Source: Streptomyces brevispora (GTDB taxonomy: Bacteria; Actinomycetota; Actinomycetes; Streptomycetales; Streptomycetaceae). From it: a stretch of DNA of 64,000 bases. The notes under the pieces were generated by a model, which saw only the letters and a list, made by a program, of their open reading frames with translations, ran no database searches and was not told the origin of the DNA. Each line of letters begins with the position of its first letter. The stretch's first letter is position 1. The stretch lies in NCBI RefSeq assembly GCF_007829885.1, contig NZ_VIWW01000001.1, positions 4,526,001 to 4,590,000 on the forward strand, in the 5' to 3' direction. Positions 16,231 to 24,475 of the stretch are shown here, one piece after another. The translations under genes were made by a program, and so were the position numbers.

Positions 16231-16876
16231 TCATTCCGGCGCCCGGTGCTGCGACACCGCCAGGGCGATCCCGAGCGGCGTCCGTTCGTACAGCACCTGG
16301 TGGCCGTATCGGCACGACGTGAGCAGCCCGCGGCCCGCAGCACCGACAGGTGCTCCGACACGGAGGAGGGTGCGCGGCCGAGCCGGTGCGCGAGCGCGCC
16401 GGTGCCGGCCGGCTCGTCGGGCGCGCACAGGACGTCGGCGCGGGCCCGGCCGAGCAGCCGGGCGAGCACCTCCGGGGTGCGGTCGTCCGGCTCCGTCCGG
16501 AGTCCGCCGACTCCGCGTGCCGGATAGATGACCGCGGGCAGCCACGGCGCCTCGTACCCGCCGACCACATCGGGCCGGCCGAAGACACTGGGCATCAGCA
16601 CGAGCCCCTGCCCGCCGAGCACCCCATGTCCTCCCGCGCCAGCGCCGGATCGACCGCCCGCACCCTCGCGATCTCCTCCTCGAACGAGGCCAGGGGCCCC
16701 AGCGCCGGCGGGCAGAAGAAGTCCGGGTTGTGGCCGCCCTCGGTCATCAGCAGCCACAGGGGTTCGAGTTCGAGCCCGGCGGCGGCCTGCCGGATCCTGC
16801 GCAGCCACGGCAGGTGATAGCCCTGCCGCTCCGGCCTGGCCAGCACCCGCACGGCGGCCTGGGTCTCCCAGAGCGG
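16231..16876 (-). pseudogene. Truncated and frameshifted ArsR-family regulator
   Basis: The protein can be followed only by changing frame. The fragments are SPLWETQAAVRVLARPERQG to about 16625, then VFGRPDVVGGYEAPWLP through APSSVSEHLSVLRAAG to about 16332, then LLTSCRYGHQVLYERTPLG to a TGA at 16231. The middle part carries the helix-turn-helix (GALAHRLGRAPSSVSEHLSV). The N-terminal 30 or so residues are missing and are replaced at about 16876 by part of a gene on the other strand. Two frameshifts plus the truncation make it nonfunctional unless there are sequencing errors. Confidence 0.75.
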
Positions 16877-17127
16877 GGAGCGACCTGATCCGCGCCGGCT
16901 GCGTCGCCGTGATGGGTCTGCCGGGCACCCCCGTCGCCGGACTGCTCGTGCTGCGCTGCCTGGTGGCCGCCGAGTTCTTCCCGGTGCACCAGGTGGTCGC
17001 CGGGGCCGGGGTGCTGGGCACGCTGTGCCTGCTGCTGCTCGTCGCGGAGGTCCGCGGAACCGCACCCGCTCACCGTATTCGGACCGAAGTTCGAGACGGG
17101 GAGGATCAGCATGTGGCCAGTGGGTAA
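16876..17127 (+). pseudogene. Internal fragment of an MFS-type transporter gene
   Basis: The plus-strand frame reads SDLIRAGCVAVMGLPGTPVAGLLVLRCLV and later VLGTLCLLLLVAEVRG. The first part resembles transmembrane segments 3-4 of a 12-TM major facilitator; the second looks like a terminal helix and hydrophilic tail. There is no start, and most of the transporter is absent. It abuts the ArsR remnant head to head, as expected if a divergent regulator/efflux pair lost its centre by deletion. The tail overlaps the start of the next MarR gene. Confidence 0.6.
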
Positions 17128-17647
17128 GGTCGAAGCCGTGCCGAAGCCGCTCAGTCTCCCCTTCGATCCCATCGCCCGCGCCGACGAACACTGGCAGCAG
17201 CGCTGGGGTCCGGTGCCCTCCATGGGCGCGATCACCTCGATCATGCGTGCGCAGCAGATCCTGCTCGCGGAGGTGGACGCGGTCGTCAAACCGTACGGGC
17301 TGACCTTCGCCCGGTACGAGGCGCTGGTGCTGCTCACCTTCTCCAAGGCCGGTGAGCTGCCGATGTCCAAGATCGGCGAGCGGCTGATGGTCCACCCCAC
17401 CTCCGTCACGAACACCGTGGACCGGCTGGTGCGCTCCGGCCTGGTCGACAAGCGCCCCAACCCGAACGACGGGCGCGGCACGCTCGCCTCCATCACGGAC
17501 AAGGGCCGCGAGGTCGTCGAGACCGCCACCCAGGACCTGGTCGCGATGGAGTTCGGGCTCGGGACGTATGACGCCGAGGAGTGCGGCGAGATCTTCGCGC
17601 TGCTGCGGCCGCTGCGGATCGCGGCACAGGACTTCGAGGAGAACTGA
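17111..17647 (+). CDS. MarR-family transcriptional regulator
   Basis: A 178-residue winged-helix regulator. Visible are the core KPYGLTFARYEALVLLTFSK, the recognition region LPMSKIGERLMVHPTSVTNT, and the wing VDKRPNPNDGRGTLASITDKG. The ATG at 17111 has a strong GGGGAGG 6 nt upstream. A GTG at 17138 starts the more conserved part (PKPLSLPFDPIARADEHW), so the first nine residues are uncertain. It lies upstream of a DUF3817 gene and icmA. The perfect palindrome before icmA is a candidate target, but this is untested. Confidence 0.9.
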   Translation: MWPVGKVEAVPKPLSLPFDPIARADEHWQQRWGPVPSMGAITSIMRAQQILLAEVDAVVKPYGLTFARYEALVLLTFSKAGELPMSKIGERLMVHPTSVTNTVDRLVRSGLVDKRPNPNDGRGTLASITDKGREVVETATQDLVAMEFGLGTYDAEECGEIFALLRPLRIAAQDFEEN

Positions 17648-17712
17648 GAGACGGGGTTCCGGGCCCCGGCCCGCTGCAAGATCGCCCCGGGTGCCCGGTT
17701 AGGGTCGATGGC

Positions 17713-18045
17713 ATGAAACGCAGCGTCCTGACCCGGTACCGGGTGATGGCTTATGTCACCGCCGTCATGTTGTTGATCCTGTGCCTGTGCATGATCTTCA
17801 AGTACGGCTTCGAGAAGGGTGAGGGCCTGACCCTCGTCGTCTCGCAGATCCACGGCGTGCTCTACATCATCTACCTGATCTTCGCCTTCGACCTCGGTTC
17901 CAAGGCGAAGTGGCCGATGGGCAAGCTGCTCTGGGTGCTGGTCTCCGGCACGATCCCGACGGCCGCGTTCTTCGTCGAGCGCAAGGTCGTCCGCGAGGTC
18001 GAGCCGCTGCTCGCGGACGCCCCCGCGGTGACCGCCGAAGCCTGA
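17713..18045 (+). CDS. DUF3817 small integral membrane protein (second copy)
   Basis: A 110-residue membrane protein, MKRSVLTRYRVMAYVTAVML with transmembrane helices at about 10-30, 40-62 and 70-88. It shares the DUF3817 signature HGVLYIIYLIFAFDLGSKAKWP with the copy at 15537, where the matching stretch is [20 protein letters not shown]. The start ATG is 65 bp after the MarR stop. The C-terminus is acidic and hydrophilic. The function is unknown. Confidence 0.88.
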   Translation: MKRSVLTRYRVMAYVTAVMLLILCLCMIFKYGFEKGEGLTLVVSQIHGVLYIIYLIFAFDLGSKAKWPMGKLLWVLVSGTIPTAAFFVERKVVREVEPLLADAPAVTAEA

Positions 18046-18088
18046 ACCGAACCGCCCCGTGCGAAGCGCCGGGCGGTTTGCCATCGAC

Positions 18089-18112
18089 ATTTACTAGGAC
18101 GTCCTAGTAAAT
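18089..18112. promoter_or_regulatory. Perfect 24-bp palindrome in the icmA promoter region
   Basis: The core TTACTAGGACGTCCTAGTAA (18091-18110) is flanked by AT on the left and AT on the right to give a perfect 24-bp palindrome ending 7 bp before the icmA start. It is AT-rich compared with its surroundings. Length and symmetry fit a dimeric operator; the position would block transcription or translation initiation. Regulator unknown; the MarR gene at 17111 is the nearest candidate. Confidence 0.75.
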
Positions 18113-18119
18113 TCGTCTC

Positions 18120-19820
18120 ATGGACGCTGACGCGATCGAGGAAGGCCGCCAACGCTGGCAGGCCCGTTACGACAAGGCCCGCAAGCGTGACGCGGACTTC
18201 ACCACGCTCTCCGGGGATCCGGTCGAGCCCGCCTACGGCCCCCGGCCCGGGGACACGTACGAGGGTTTCGAGCGGATCGGCTGGCCCGGCGAGTACCCCT
18301 TCACCCGCGGGCTCTACCCGACCGGCTACCGCGGCCGCACCTGGACGATCCGCCAGTTCGCCGGCTTCGGCAACGCCGAGCAGACCAACGAGCGCTACAA
18401 GATGATCCTGGCCGCGGGCGGCGGCGGACTCAGCGTCGCCTTCGACATGCCGACGCTGATGGGCCGCGACTCGGACGACCCGCGCGCGCTCGGCGAGGTC
18501 GGCCACTGCGGGGTGGCCATCGACTCCGCCGCCGACATGGAGGTCCTCTTCAAGGACATCCCGCTCGGTGACGTCACGACGTCGATGACGATCAGCGGCC
18601 CCGCCGTGCCGGTCTTCTGCATGTACCTGGTCGCCGCCGAGCGCCAGGGCGTCGACCCGGCCGTGCTCAACGGCACGCTCCAGACGGACATCTTCAAGGA
18701 GTACATCGCGCAGAAGGAGTGGCTCTTCCAGCCCGAGCCCCATCTGCGTCTCATCGGCGACCTGATGGAGCACTGCGCCCGCGACATCCCCGCCTACAAG
18801 CCGCTCTCCGTCTCCGGCTACCACATCCGCGAGGCCGGAGCCACGGCCGCGCAGGAGCTGGCGTACACCCTCGCCGACGGCTTCGGCTACGTGGAGCTCG
18901 GCCTCTCCCGCGGGCTGGACGTCGACACCTTCGCGCCCGGCCTCTCCTTCTTCTTCGACGCGCACCTCGACTTCTTCGAGGAGATCGCCAAGTTCCGCGC
19001 GGCCCGTCGGATCTGGGCCCGCTGGATGAAGGAGACGTACGGCGCGAAGACCGACAAGGCGCAGTGGCTCCGCTTCCACACCCAGACCGCCGGCGTCTCG
19101 CTCACCGCCCAGCAGCCGTACAACAACGTCGTACGGACCGCGGTCGAGGCGCTCTCCGCCGTTCTGGGCGGCACGAACTCCCTGCACACCAACGCCCTCG
19201 ACGAGACCCTGGCGCTCCCCTCCGAGCAGGCCGCCGAGATCGCCCTGCGCACCCAGCAGGTGCTGATGGAGGAGACCGGCGTCGCCAATGTGGCCGACCC
19301 GCTGGGCGGCTCCTGGTACGTGGAGCAGCTCACCGACCGGATCGAGGCGGACGCCGAGAAGATCTTCGAGCAGATCAAGGAGCGCGGCACCCGGGCCCAC
19401 CTCGACGGGCAGCACCCGATCGGCCCGATGACCTCCGGCATCCTGCGCGGCATCGAGGACGGCTGGTTCACCGGCGAGATCGCCGAATCCGCCTTCCGTT
19501 ACCAGCGGTCGCTGGAGAAGGGCGAGAAGCGGGTCGTCGGCGTCAACGTCCACCACGGCTCGGTGACCGGGGACCTGGAGATCCTGCGGGTCAGCCACGA
19601 GGTCGAGCGCGACCAGGTCAGCGAGCTGGCCGGCCGCAAGGGCGGCCGCGACGACGCCCGGGTGACCGCCGCGCTGGACGCGATGCTGGCCGCCGCCCGC
19701 GACGGCTCCAACATGATCGCCCCGATGCTCGACGCCGTACGGGCCGAGGCGACCCTCGGTGAGATCTGCGGGGTGCTTCGCGAGGAATGGGGCACCTACA
19801 CGGAGCCGCCCGGCTTCTGA
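18120..19820 (+). CDS. icmA: Isobutyryl-CoA mutase large subunit
   Basis: A 566-residue adenosylcobalamin-dependent mutase subunit without the B12-binding domain, exactly the known IcmA length. It interconverts isobutyryl-CoA and n-butyryl-CoA with a separate small B12-binding subunit (IcmB), which is not in this window. Two residues separate it from methylmalonyl-CoA mutase: Phe80 in TIRQFAGFG (Tyr in MCM) and Gln198 in IAQKEWLF (Arg in MCM); both match isobutyryl-CoA mutase. The ATG at 18120 follows a long palindrome. MeaB, encoded at 8597, may serve it. It links valine catabolism to butyryl- and methylmalonyl-CoA polyketide precursors. Confidence 0.95.
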   Translation: MDADAIEEGRQRWQARYDKARKRDADFTTLSGDPVEPAYGPRPGDTYEGFERIGWPGEYPFTRGLYPTGYRGRTWTIRQFAGFGNAEQTNERYKMILAAGGGGLSVAFDMPTLMGRDSDDPRALGEVGHCGVAIDSAADMEVLFKDIPLGDVTTSMTISGPAVPVFCMYLVAAERQGVDPAVLNGTLQTDIFKEYIAQKEWLFQPEPHLRLIGDLMEHCARDIPAYKPLSVSGYHIREAGATAAQELAYTLADGFGYVELGLSRGLDVDTFAPGLSFFFDAHLDFFEEIAKFRAARRIWARWMKETYGAKTDKAQWLRFHTQTAGVSLTAQQPYNNVVRTAVEALSAVLGGTNSLHTNALDETLALPSEQAAEIALRTQQVLMEETGVANVADPLGGSWYVEQLTDRIEADAEKIFEQIKERGTRAHLDGQHPIGPMTSGILRGIEDGWFTGEIAESAFRYQRSLEKGEKRVVGVNVHHGSVTGDLEILRVSHEVERDQVSELAGRKGGRDDARVTAALDAMLAAARDGSNMIAPMLDAVRAEATLGEICGVLREEWGTYTEPPGF

Positions 19821-20184
19821 GTGTCGATCCGACCGCACGGCTGGGCCGACCGGGCTCCACCCCGGTCGGCTTCCGCGTTCCTCCGGCGGGGCCCCGCCCC
19901 GCGGAGGTTGGGGCCGCGGGACTTCGGGAGGATTCTCGGAGTGGCCCTGTCACCACCTCTACCCACCGGAGCGGATTGTCCGTCTCTTTCTGCCGCGAAC
20001 CAGGAACGGCAGGAGCCGACGGCGACCGGTGCGGCGGACGAGCTTGTGTGAAGGCATTGTGATGGCCCGTCATGAATGTAATGATCATGACGAGCCCCCC
20101 GGGGGGCGTTCGAAGGGCGCCGCCAGGAGATATTAACTCTGCCGCGTTTCGCACTGCTGCCGTCCTGCCCTGGAGCACCTTCCA
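19821..20184. other. Intergenic region between icmA and the toxin pseudogene
   Basis: 364 bp without a credible gene. It holds the icmA terminator (19845-19870) and a smaller inverted repeat, CGTCATGA/TCATGACG (20068-20092). The sequence AGGAGATATTAACTC about 60 bp before 20185 is unusually AT-rich here. The rest shows no recognisable element. Confidence 0.6.
19845..19870 (+). terminator. icmA terminator
   Basis: Perfect 10-bp inverted repeat GCCGACCGGG / CCCGGTCGGC with a 6-nt loop, 25 bp after the icmA stop and followed by TTCC. Confidence 0.8.
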
Positions 20185-22805
20185 ATGACCAGGGAACGGT
20201 GGATCGTGAAGACCAGAATCCGGAAGAGACCGGGCGGCACCCGGCCTGGTGTGGCCAGGCTGATGACAGCCACGGCGTTCGTCACCGCGCTGTCGACAGT
20301 GACGACGCTCGCCCACGCGGTGCCCAACAAGCCGTCGGCGCCGCAGAGCGCGACGGCCGCGGACGAGGACGCGTCGCCCGTCTATCCCCTCAAGGGGGAG
20401 GTCGCGCACTATGACTTCGAGTGGAGCGAGCCGGAGTACACCCCGACTTCGGGCGAGCTTGAAGGCGGACCGGAGGCCACCCATCACAATGGCATCTACG
20501 CCGGAGAGAGGACGGACAACGAGTCCATTTGGGGCGGCGGATCCGGGGGCCGCACGCTGCGGTTGGACGGGGTGGACGACTACCTCACCGTTCCGGTGCC
20601 GCTGCCCACGGACCAGTCCTTCACTGTCTCGGCGTGGCTGCGCTCGGAGAAGCCGGGCAAGGCCTACACGGTCATCTCGCAGCCGGGTAGCCAGGTCTCC
20701 GGCTTCGAGCTGAGGATCAACGCGGACGGCAAGCCCGCATTCGCCATGCCGAACGAGGACACCGCGGCGACGGCCTGGGACACCGTCACCGGCACGGCTC
20801 CCGTGGCAAGCGGCAACGACTGGAATGGTAACGACTGGACCCATCTCACAGGCGTCTTCGACGCGGCAGCCGGCCAGATCCGGCTGTACGTGAACGGTGC
20901 CCGAGTGGCCACCGCCACCCACGCCAAGGCCTGGCGGCAGGACAGCCGGCCGGCTACTTCCCGGGCCGCATGGACGACGTACGGGTCTGGAGCCGGGCAC
21001 TCAACGACCTCCAGGCGTCCGGCGCGGCCATCCCGCAGGTCATAGCGCGCGGACTACTGCACCACCGGCAACTGGCTGCACGCCGGTGGCCCGAAGGTCA
21101 AGGCCGCCGCCGCACAGGGCCTGGTGGGCCCCGCGGTCAACGCGCGCCTCGCCGTCTACACGTGGGGCGCCGGCACACTCGGAACCGCACGTCGCGAGGA
21201 CCAGGACGACCTGCGGGTGGCAAGCGCCGCCCATTCCACCCGCCAGACCGGGTGGGCGGGTGTCACGAAGCCGTTCGCCGTCCACAACGACGACTACATG
21301 ACGTTCCTGGAAGCACCCAACTACGCGCAGACGATGCTGCAGTTCCTGGGTGACGACGGGACGAAGAACTTCGACGGGCTGCCGCCGACCAAGCCCTCCA
21401 AGGCATCGCTCGACAACGCCATCGTCATCCTCAACCAGCGGAAGGAGGAGTCGAAGGACGAACCGTACGGAGGTGTCTACGGCTTCACCTCCGAGGACGA
21501 CCTCAAGAAGATGTCGGCCAACGAGATCGCCCGATTCATCCGGCTGGGCGGATTCCCCTCGGTGAGCCCGGAGAGCGACTCGCTCGAATTCCGCATGGAG
21601 GTCGAGGAGCTCAAGACCCAGTGGGCCGGCTGCGCGACGGAGGACCCCTACGGCGCGTCCGACAAGTTCAACGACGTGGTGGAAACCGCGGACGCCGAAT
21701 GGCAGGCGGAACAGGCGAGCCAGGCCAAGCAGCGCGGTGACCTCGTCGCTGCCGAGATCCAGGCCTGCAAGGACCTGCGCAAGGCCTCGGACGCGATGAT
21801 CGAGGCGCAGGGCCAGGCCTACATCGTCAGCCGCATGCTGGTCTTCCAGAAGTACTGGCAGGGCAAGCCGAAGACGGATCCCGACTACCCCAAGGCCGCG
21901 GTCTTCACCAACGCCACCACCGCGATCAGCAACGCCAAGAAGGCCATCTCCGCGCAGCTGACGATCGCGAAGAACGCGGCCGCCTCGGCGCAGACCCAGG
22001 CGGGCAAAGCTGCCACGGCACAGACGGACGCAGGGGCTATCGCGCTGGCCAACGGCACCCCGTACGGGCGCGGGCTCACCTACGCCCGGCAGTCCGCGCA
22101 GGTGATCAAGGCCTCGGCCTCCGCCGCACAGTCCTCGTCCAAGGCGATCGAGGCGACGCTGAGCGCGGTCTCGGCCACCGCGGCCGACAGCAAGGCGCTC
22201 TACGCACTCGGCGCCACGCAGTCCCACGCCGCTCAGAACGCCTTCAAGCGCGCGGCGGCGGAAGAGGCCGCCGCGCAGGCGAAGGCCGCCGCCACCGGCG
22301 CCGAACAGCAGGCCACCAAGGCGGCGGACAGCGCCAAGAAGGCCAAGGCCGCGCAGACCAAGGCGGAAGCTGCCGAACAGACCGCCAAACTGGCCGCCGC
22401 AGACGCGAAGTCGAAGCGAGCCACCGCCGAGAAAGAGCGTGACAACGCCAAGGCGCAGAAAGCCATCGCCGCCTCGCGAAGAAGAAGGGCAAGCCGAACA
22501 CCGTATGGACGAACGGGGACATCGCGCAGCAGGCGGTGGACCGGGTGGTCGCCGACTACTTCTACCCGAGAGGCGTCAGGAACAAGGCCGCCTTCGCCAA
22601 GCTGGAGAGGTGGCGGAACACTGCGGGACCGGGCGACTACTTCACCATCAACGGGAAATGGGACGCCTATCCATCGCTGGGCAAGGCCTACCATCCTGAC
22701 GGCAGCACCATCACGACAGCCGGCAACGAGGTGACTGTCCTCCTCAAGAAGTGGACCCACAAGGGACGCGGTGGCTTCGTCGTGTACACCGCCTATCCGA
22801 ACTGA
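20185..22805 (+). pseudogene. Decayed secreted LamG/coiled-coil polymorphic toxin
   Basis: The frame starts at 20185 with a signal-like N-terminus (TATAFVTALSTVTTLAHA). It runs through a LamG jellyroll (GGRTLRLDGVDDYLTVPVPL, FTVSAWLRSEK, WTHLTGVFDAAAGQIRLYVN) and shifts near 20945 to complete LamG (GYFPGRMDDVRVWSRALN). It shifts again near 21050 into DYCTTGNWLHAGGPKVKAAA. A long Ala/Lys/Glu coiled coil follows to about 22470. A third shift near 22480 enters AKKKGKPNTVWTNGDIAQQA and a C-terminal domain ending GGFVVYTAYPN. Domain order (signal, LamG, coiled coil, small C-terminal domain) is that of Streptomyces polymorphic toxins. Three frame breaks mean no full product. An intact gene follows 8 bp downstream. 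Confidence 0.8.
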
Positions 22806-22813
22806 GAGCGTCC

Positions 22814-23467
22814 ATGACAGTGCATCGATTTGACTGGGACTTCGGCTTCAGCCGGCTGACCAAGTTCTTCGCCGGGCCGTGGTCCCACGAACGGACCGTC
22901 GAGGAGACCATCGCGGACGCGGCTACGGGACACACGGACGACCCGCCCGGAGCGGCCGCCTCGGCGATCCTCGAGGACGCCGTCCGGCTGGAGGAGTCGT
23001 CGCTGCCCACCGAGGTGATCGCCACGGTATGGACGGTGGCCTCGGAAGGGGGCTACAACCTCGCTTATTTCGGCGTCGACGGACGGGACTGGCTGCGTCA
23101 GGTCGCGGCTGTCTGCTCCGGGCAGGTGCGGCAGGCCGATCCTGCCCGAGTGCCGGGCGTCGAGCCGGTCAGGGCCGCCGAGGAGTCGGTGGACGCGGTC
23201 GTGGAGGTCATCAGGTCGGCGGCACCTGCCCTGGCGGCCAAGGCAGCCACCTTCCACGGCCATGAGGCCGGCGACGTGGTCCGGGGGCTGGAACTGGTCG
23301 CCACCGAGGTCGATCCCGACCTCGGCCTCCGGCTCCTCCTCCGCGTGCTGAACGCTTGTCGGGTGCCGATCACCGACGCCCAGTACGCCCGGTACGAGGC
23401 CCTCGGCGAGGCGTTCGGCTACGGGCAGTTCCACGTCTCCGATGTGGAGCATCTGACCCGGTTCTGA
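22814..23467 (+). CDS. Hypothetical protein, probable immunity partner of the upstream toxin
   Basis: A 217-residue acidic, soluble protein with no signal peptide or transmembrane segment (MTVHRFDWDFGFSRLTKFFA ... FHVSDVEHLTRF). I do not recognise its family. The ATG at 22814 is 8 bp after the toxin stop, the usual toxin-immunity spacing, and no other gene shares the transcript. The frame is intact although the toxin gene is broken, which would fit selection to keep immunity against kin that still carry the toxin. The immunity role is inferred from position and properties alone. Confidence 0.7.
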   Translation: MTVHRFDWDFGFSRLTKFFAGPWSHERTVEETIADAATGHTDDPPGAAASAILEDAVRLEESSLPTEVIATVWTVASEGGYNLAYFGVDGRDWLRQVAAVCSGQVRQADPARVPGVEPVRAAEESVDAVVEVIRSAAPALAAKAATFHGHEAGDVVRGLELVATEVDPDLGLRLLLRVLNACRVPITDAQYARYEALGEAFGYGQFHVSDVEHLTRF

Positions 23468-23498
23468 GCGGTGCCGAGTACGGGCATGTGAAGGGAAA

Positions 23499-23528
23499 GC
23501 GCCCCGGGGTCCTCAGACCCCGGGGCGC
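23499..23528. terminator. Bidirectional terminator overlapping the TetR gene end
   Basis: Perfect 13-bp arms GCGCCCCGGGGTC (23499-23511) and GACCCCGGGGCGC (23516-23528) with a 4-nt loop. The stop codon of the minus-strand TetR gene (23513-23515) is in the loop, so the hairpin includes the last codons of that gene. Confidence 0.85.
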
Positions 23529-24157
23529 CGTTCGGTCGCCGCCGCGCCCAGCCCCGCGAGCAGCAGCAGCGTGAAGCGCCGGGCCCAGTCCTCGTCGACG
23601 GGCTCGGCGCTCACCAGTGCCCGGTGCACCACCGCACCGGCGATGACGTCGAAGACCAGGTCGGCGGTCAGTGCGGCCATGGCCTCGTCCGCTTCCACCG
23701 GCAACTCCCCGCGTTCCTGCGCCCGCTGCCGGCCCTGGAGAACCAGCCGCTTCTGCCGGTCCACGATCGAGTCGCGGATCCGGGTGCGCAGCGCCTCGTC
23801 GCGGGTCGACTCCGCGATCACCGCCATCAGTGCGGTCTGGGTCTCCGGCCGCTCCAGCAGCGCGGCGAACTGGAGTACCACCGCCTGCACATCGGCGGAC
23901 AGGCTGCCCAGATCGGGCAGTTCCAGCTCGTCGAAGAGGACCGCCACCGCGTCCACGACCAGTTCGTTCTTGCCCGCCCAGCGCCGGTACAGCGTCGTCT
24001 TGGCGACGCCGGCCCGCGTCGCCACATCACCCATCGTCAGCTTCGACCAGCCGAGATCGACCAGCGAGGCTCTGGTCGCCTCGAGGATCGCCTCATCGGC
24101 CGCGGCGTTGCGCGGACGTCCCGTTCGGGAGGGTTTGGGGTGGCTGTGGCTCAGCAT
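23513..24157 (-). CDS. TetR-family transcriptional regulator
   Basis: A 214-residue regulator. The N-terminal TetR helix-turn-helix is clear: DEAILEATRASLVDLGWSKL, TMGDVATRAGVAKTTLYRRW, GKNELVVDAV. The C-terminal domain resembles TetR_C_16/AcrR-like ligand domains (ETQTALMAVIAESTRDEALR). The ATG at 24157 is chosen because the conserved protein begins MLSHSHPKPSRTGRPR. It is divergent from the thioredoxin-TPR gene. A perfect 10-3-10 inverted repeat about 100 bp upstream (24253-24275) is the likely operator, giving autoregulation. The ligand is unknown. Confidence 0.92.
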   Translation of the reverse strand: MLSHSHPKPSRTGRPRNAAADEAILEATRASLVDLGWSKLTMGDVATRAGVAKTTLYRRWAGKNELVVDAVAVLFDELELPDLGSLSADVQAVVLQFAALLERPETQTALMAVIAESTRDEALRTRIRDSIVDRQKRLVLQGRQRAQERGELPVEADEAMAALTADLVFDVIAGAVVHRALVSAEPVDEDWARRFTLLLLAGLGAAATERRPGV

Positions 24158-24475
24158 GACGCGACCATACCCGCCAGTAGCAAGAACCGGCCGGTCCCGT
24201 TGGCCGTGAGACAGATCACCGGGTACTCCTGTGCGGCGGGGGCGGTGGCCAGTTACGCTACGGGTCGTAGCGTAAGGACGACAGCCCAGCTGTTGTGACG
24301 CCACGGACGAACGACAGCCACAGGCGCCGGGTGGGGACCGGGTGCCGAACCGGGCCTTTCAGGGGCCCTCGGACCGTGTCTGTCCGTACACCTCGCACAC
24401 CGGCGGGGGGTCGCGGACGGGCGCGGTTCACGCAACGCTTTCCGGATCGGTGTGCCAAGGGGGGAGGATGTACGT
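24158..24475. other. Divergent promoter region between the TetR and thioredoxin-TPR genes
   Basis: 318 bp without a gene. It contains the TTACGCTACG inverted repeat at 24253-24275. At its right end is a strong GGGGGGAGG ribosome-binding site (about 24459-24467) for the thioredoxin-like gene. Nothing else was recognised. Confidence 0.6.
24253..24275. promoter_or_regulatory. TetR-type operator
   Basis: TTACGCTACG-GGT-CGTAGCGTAA is a perfect inverted repeat with 10-bp arms and a 3-bp centre, the usual geometry for a TetR-family operator. It lies between the TetR gene and its divergent neighbour. Confidence 0.7.

Noticed and set aside
17871-19838. 655-residue minus-strand frame opposite icmA
   Set aside because: icmA is a perfect, full-length family member on the plus strand. 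The minus frame is Gly/Val/Arg/Leu-rich with no domain.
20970-21353. Separate small gene within the toxin pseudogene
   Set aside because: Its start is the shifted continuation of the LamG domain (DDVRVWSRALN), so it is part of the broken gene and not an independent one.
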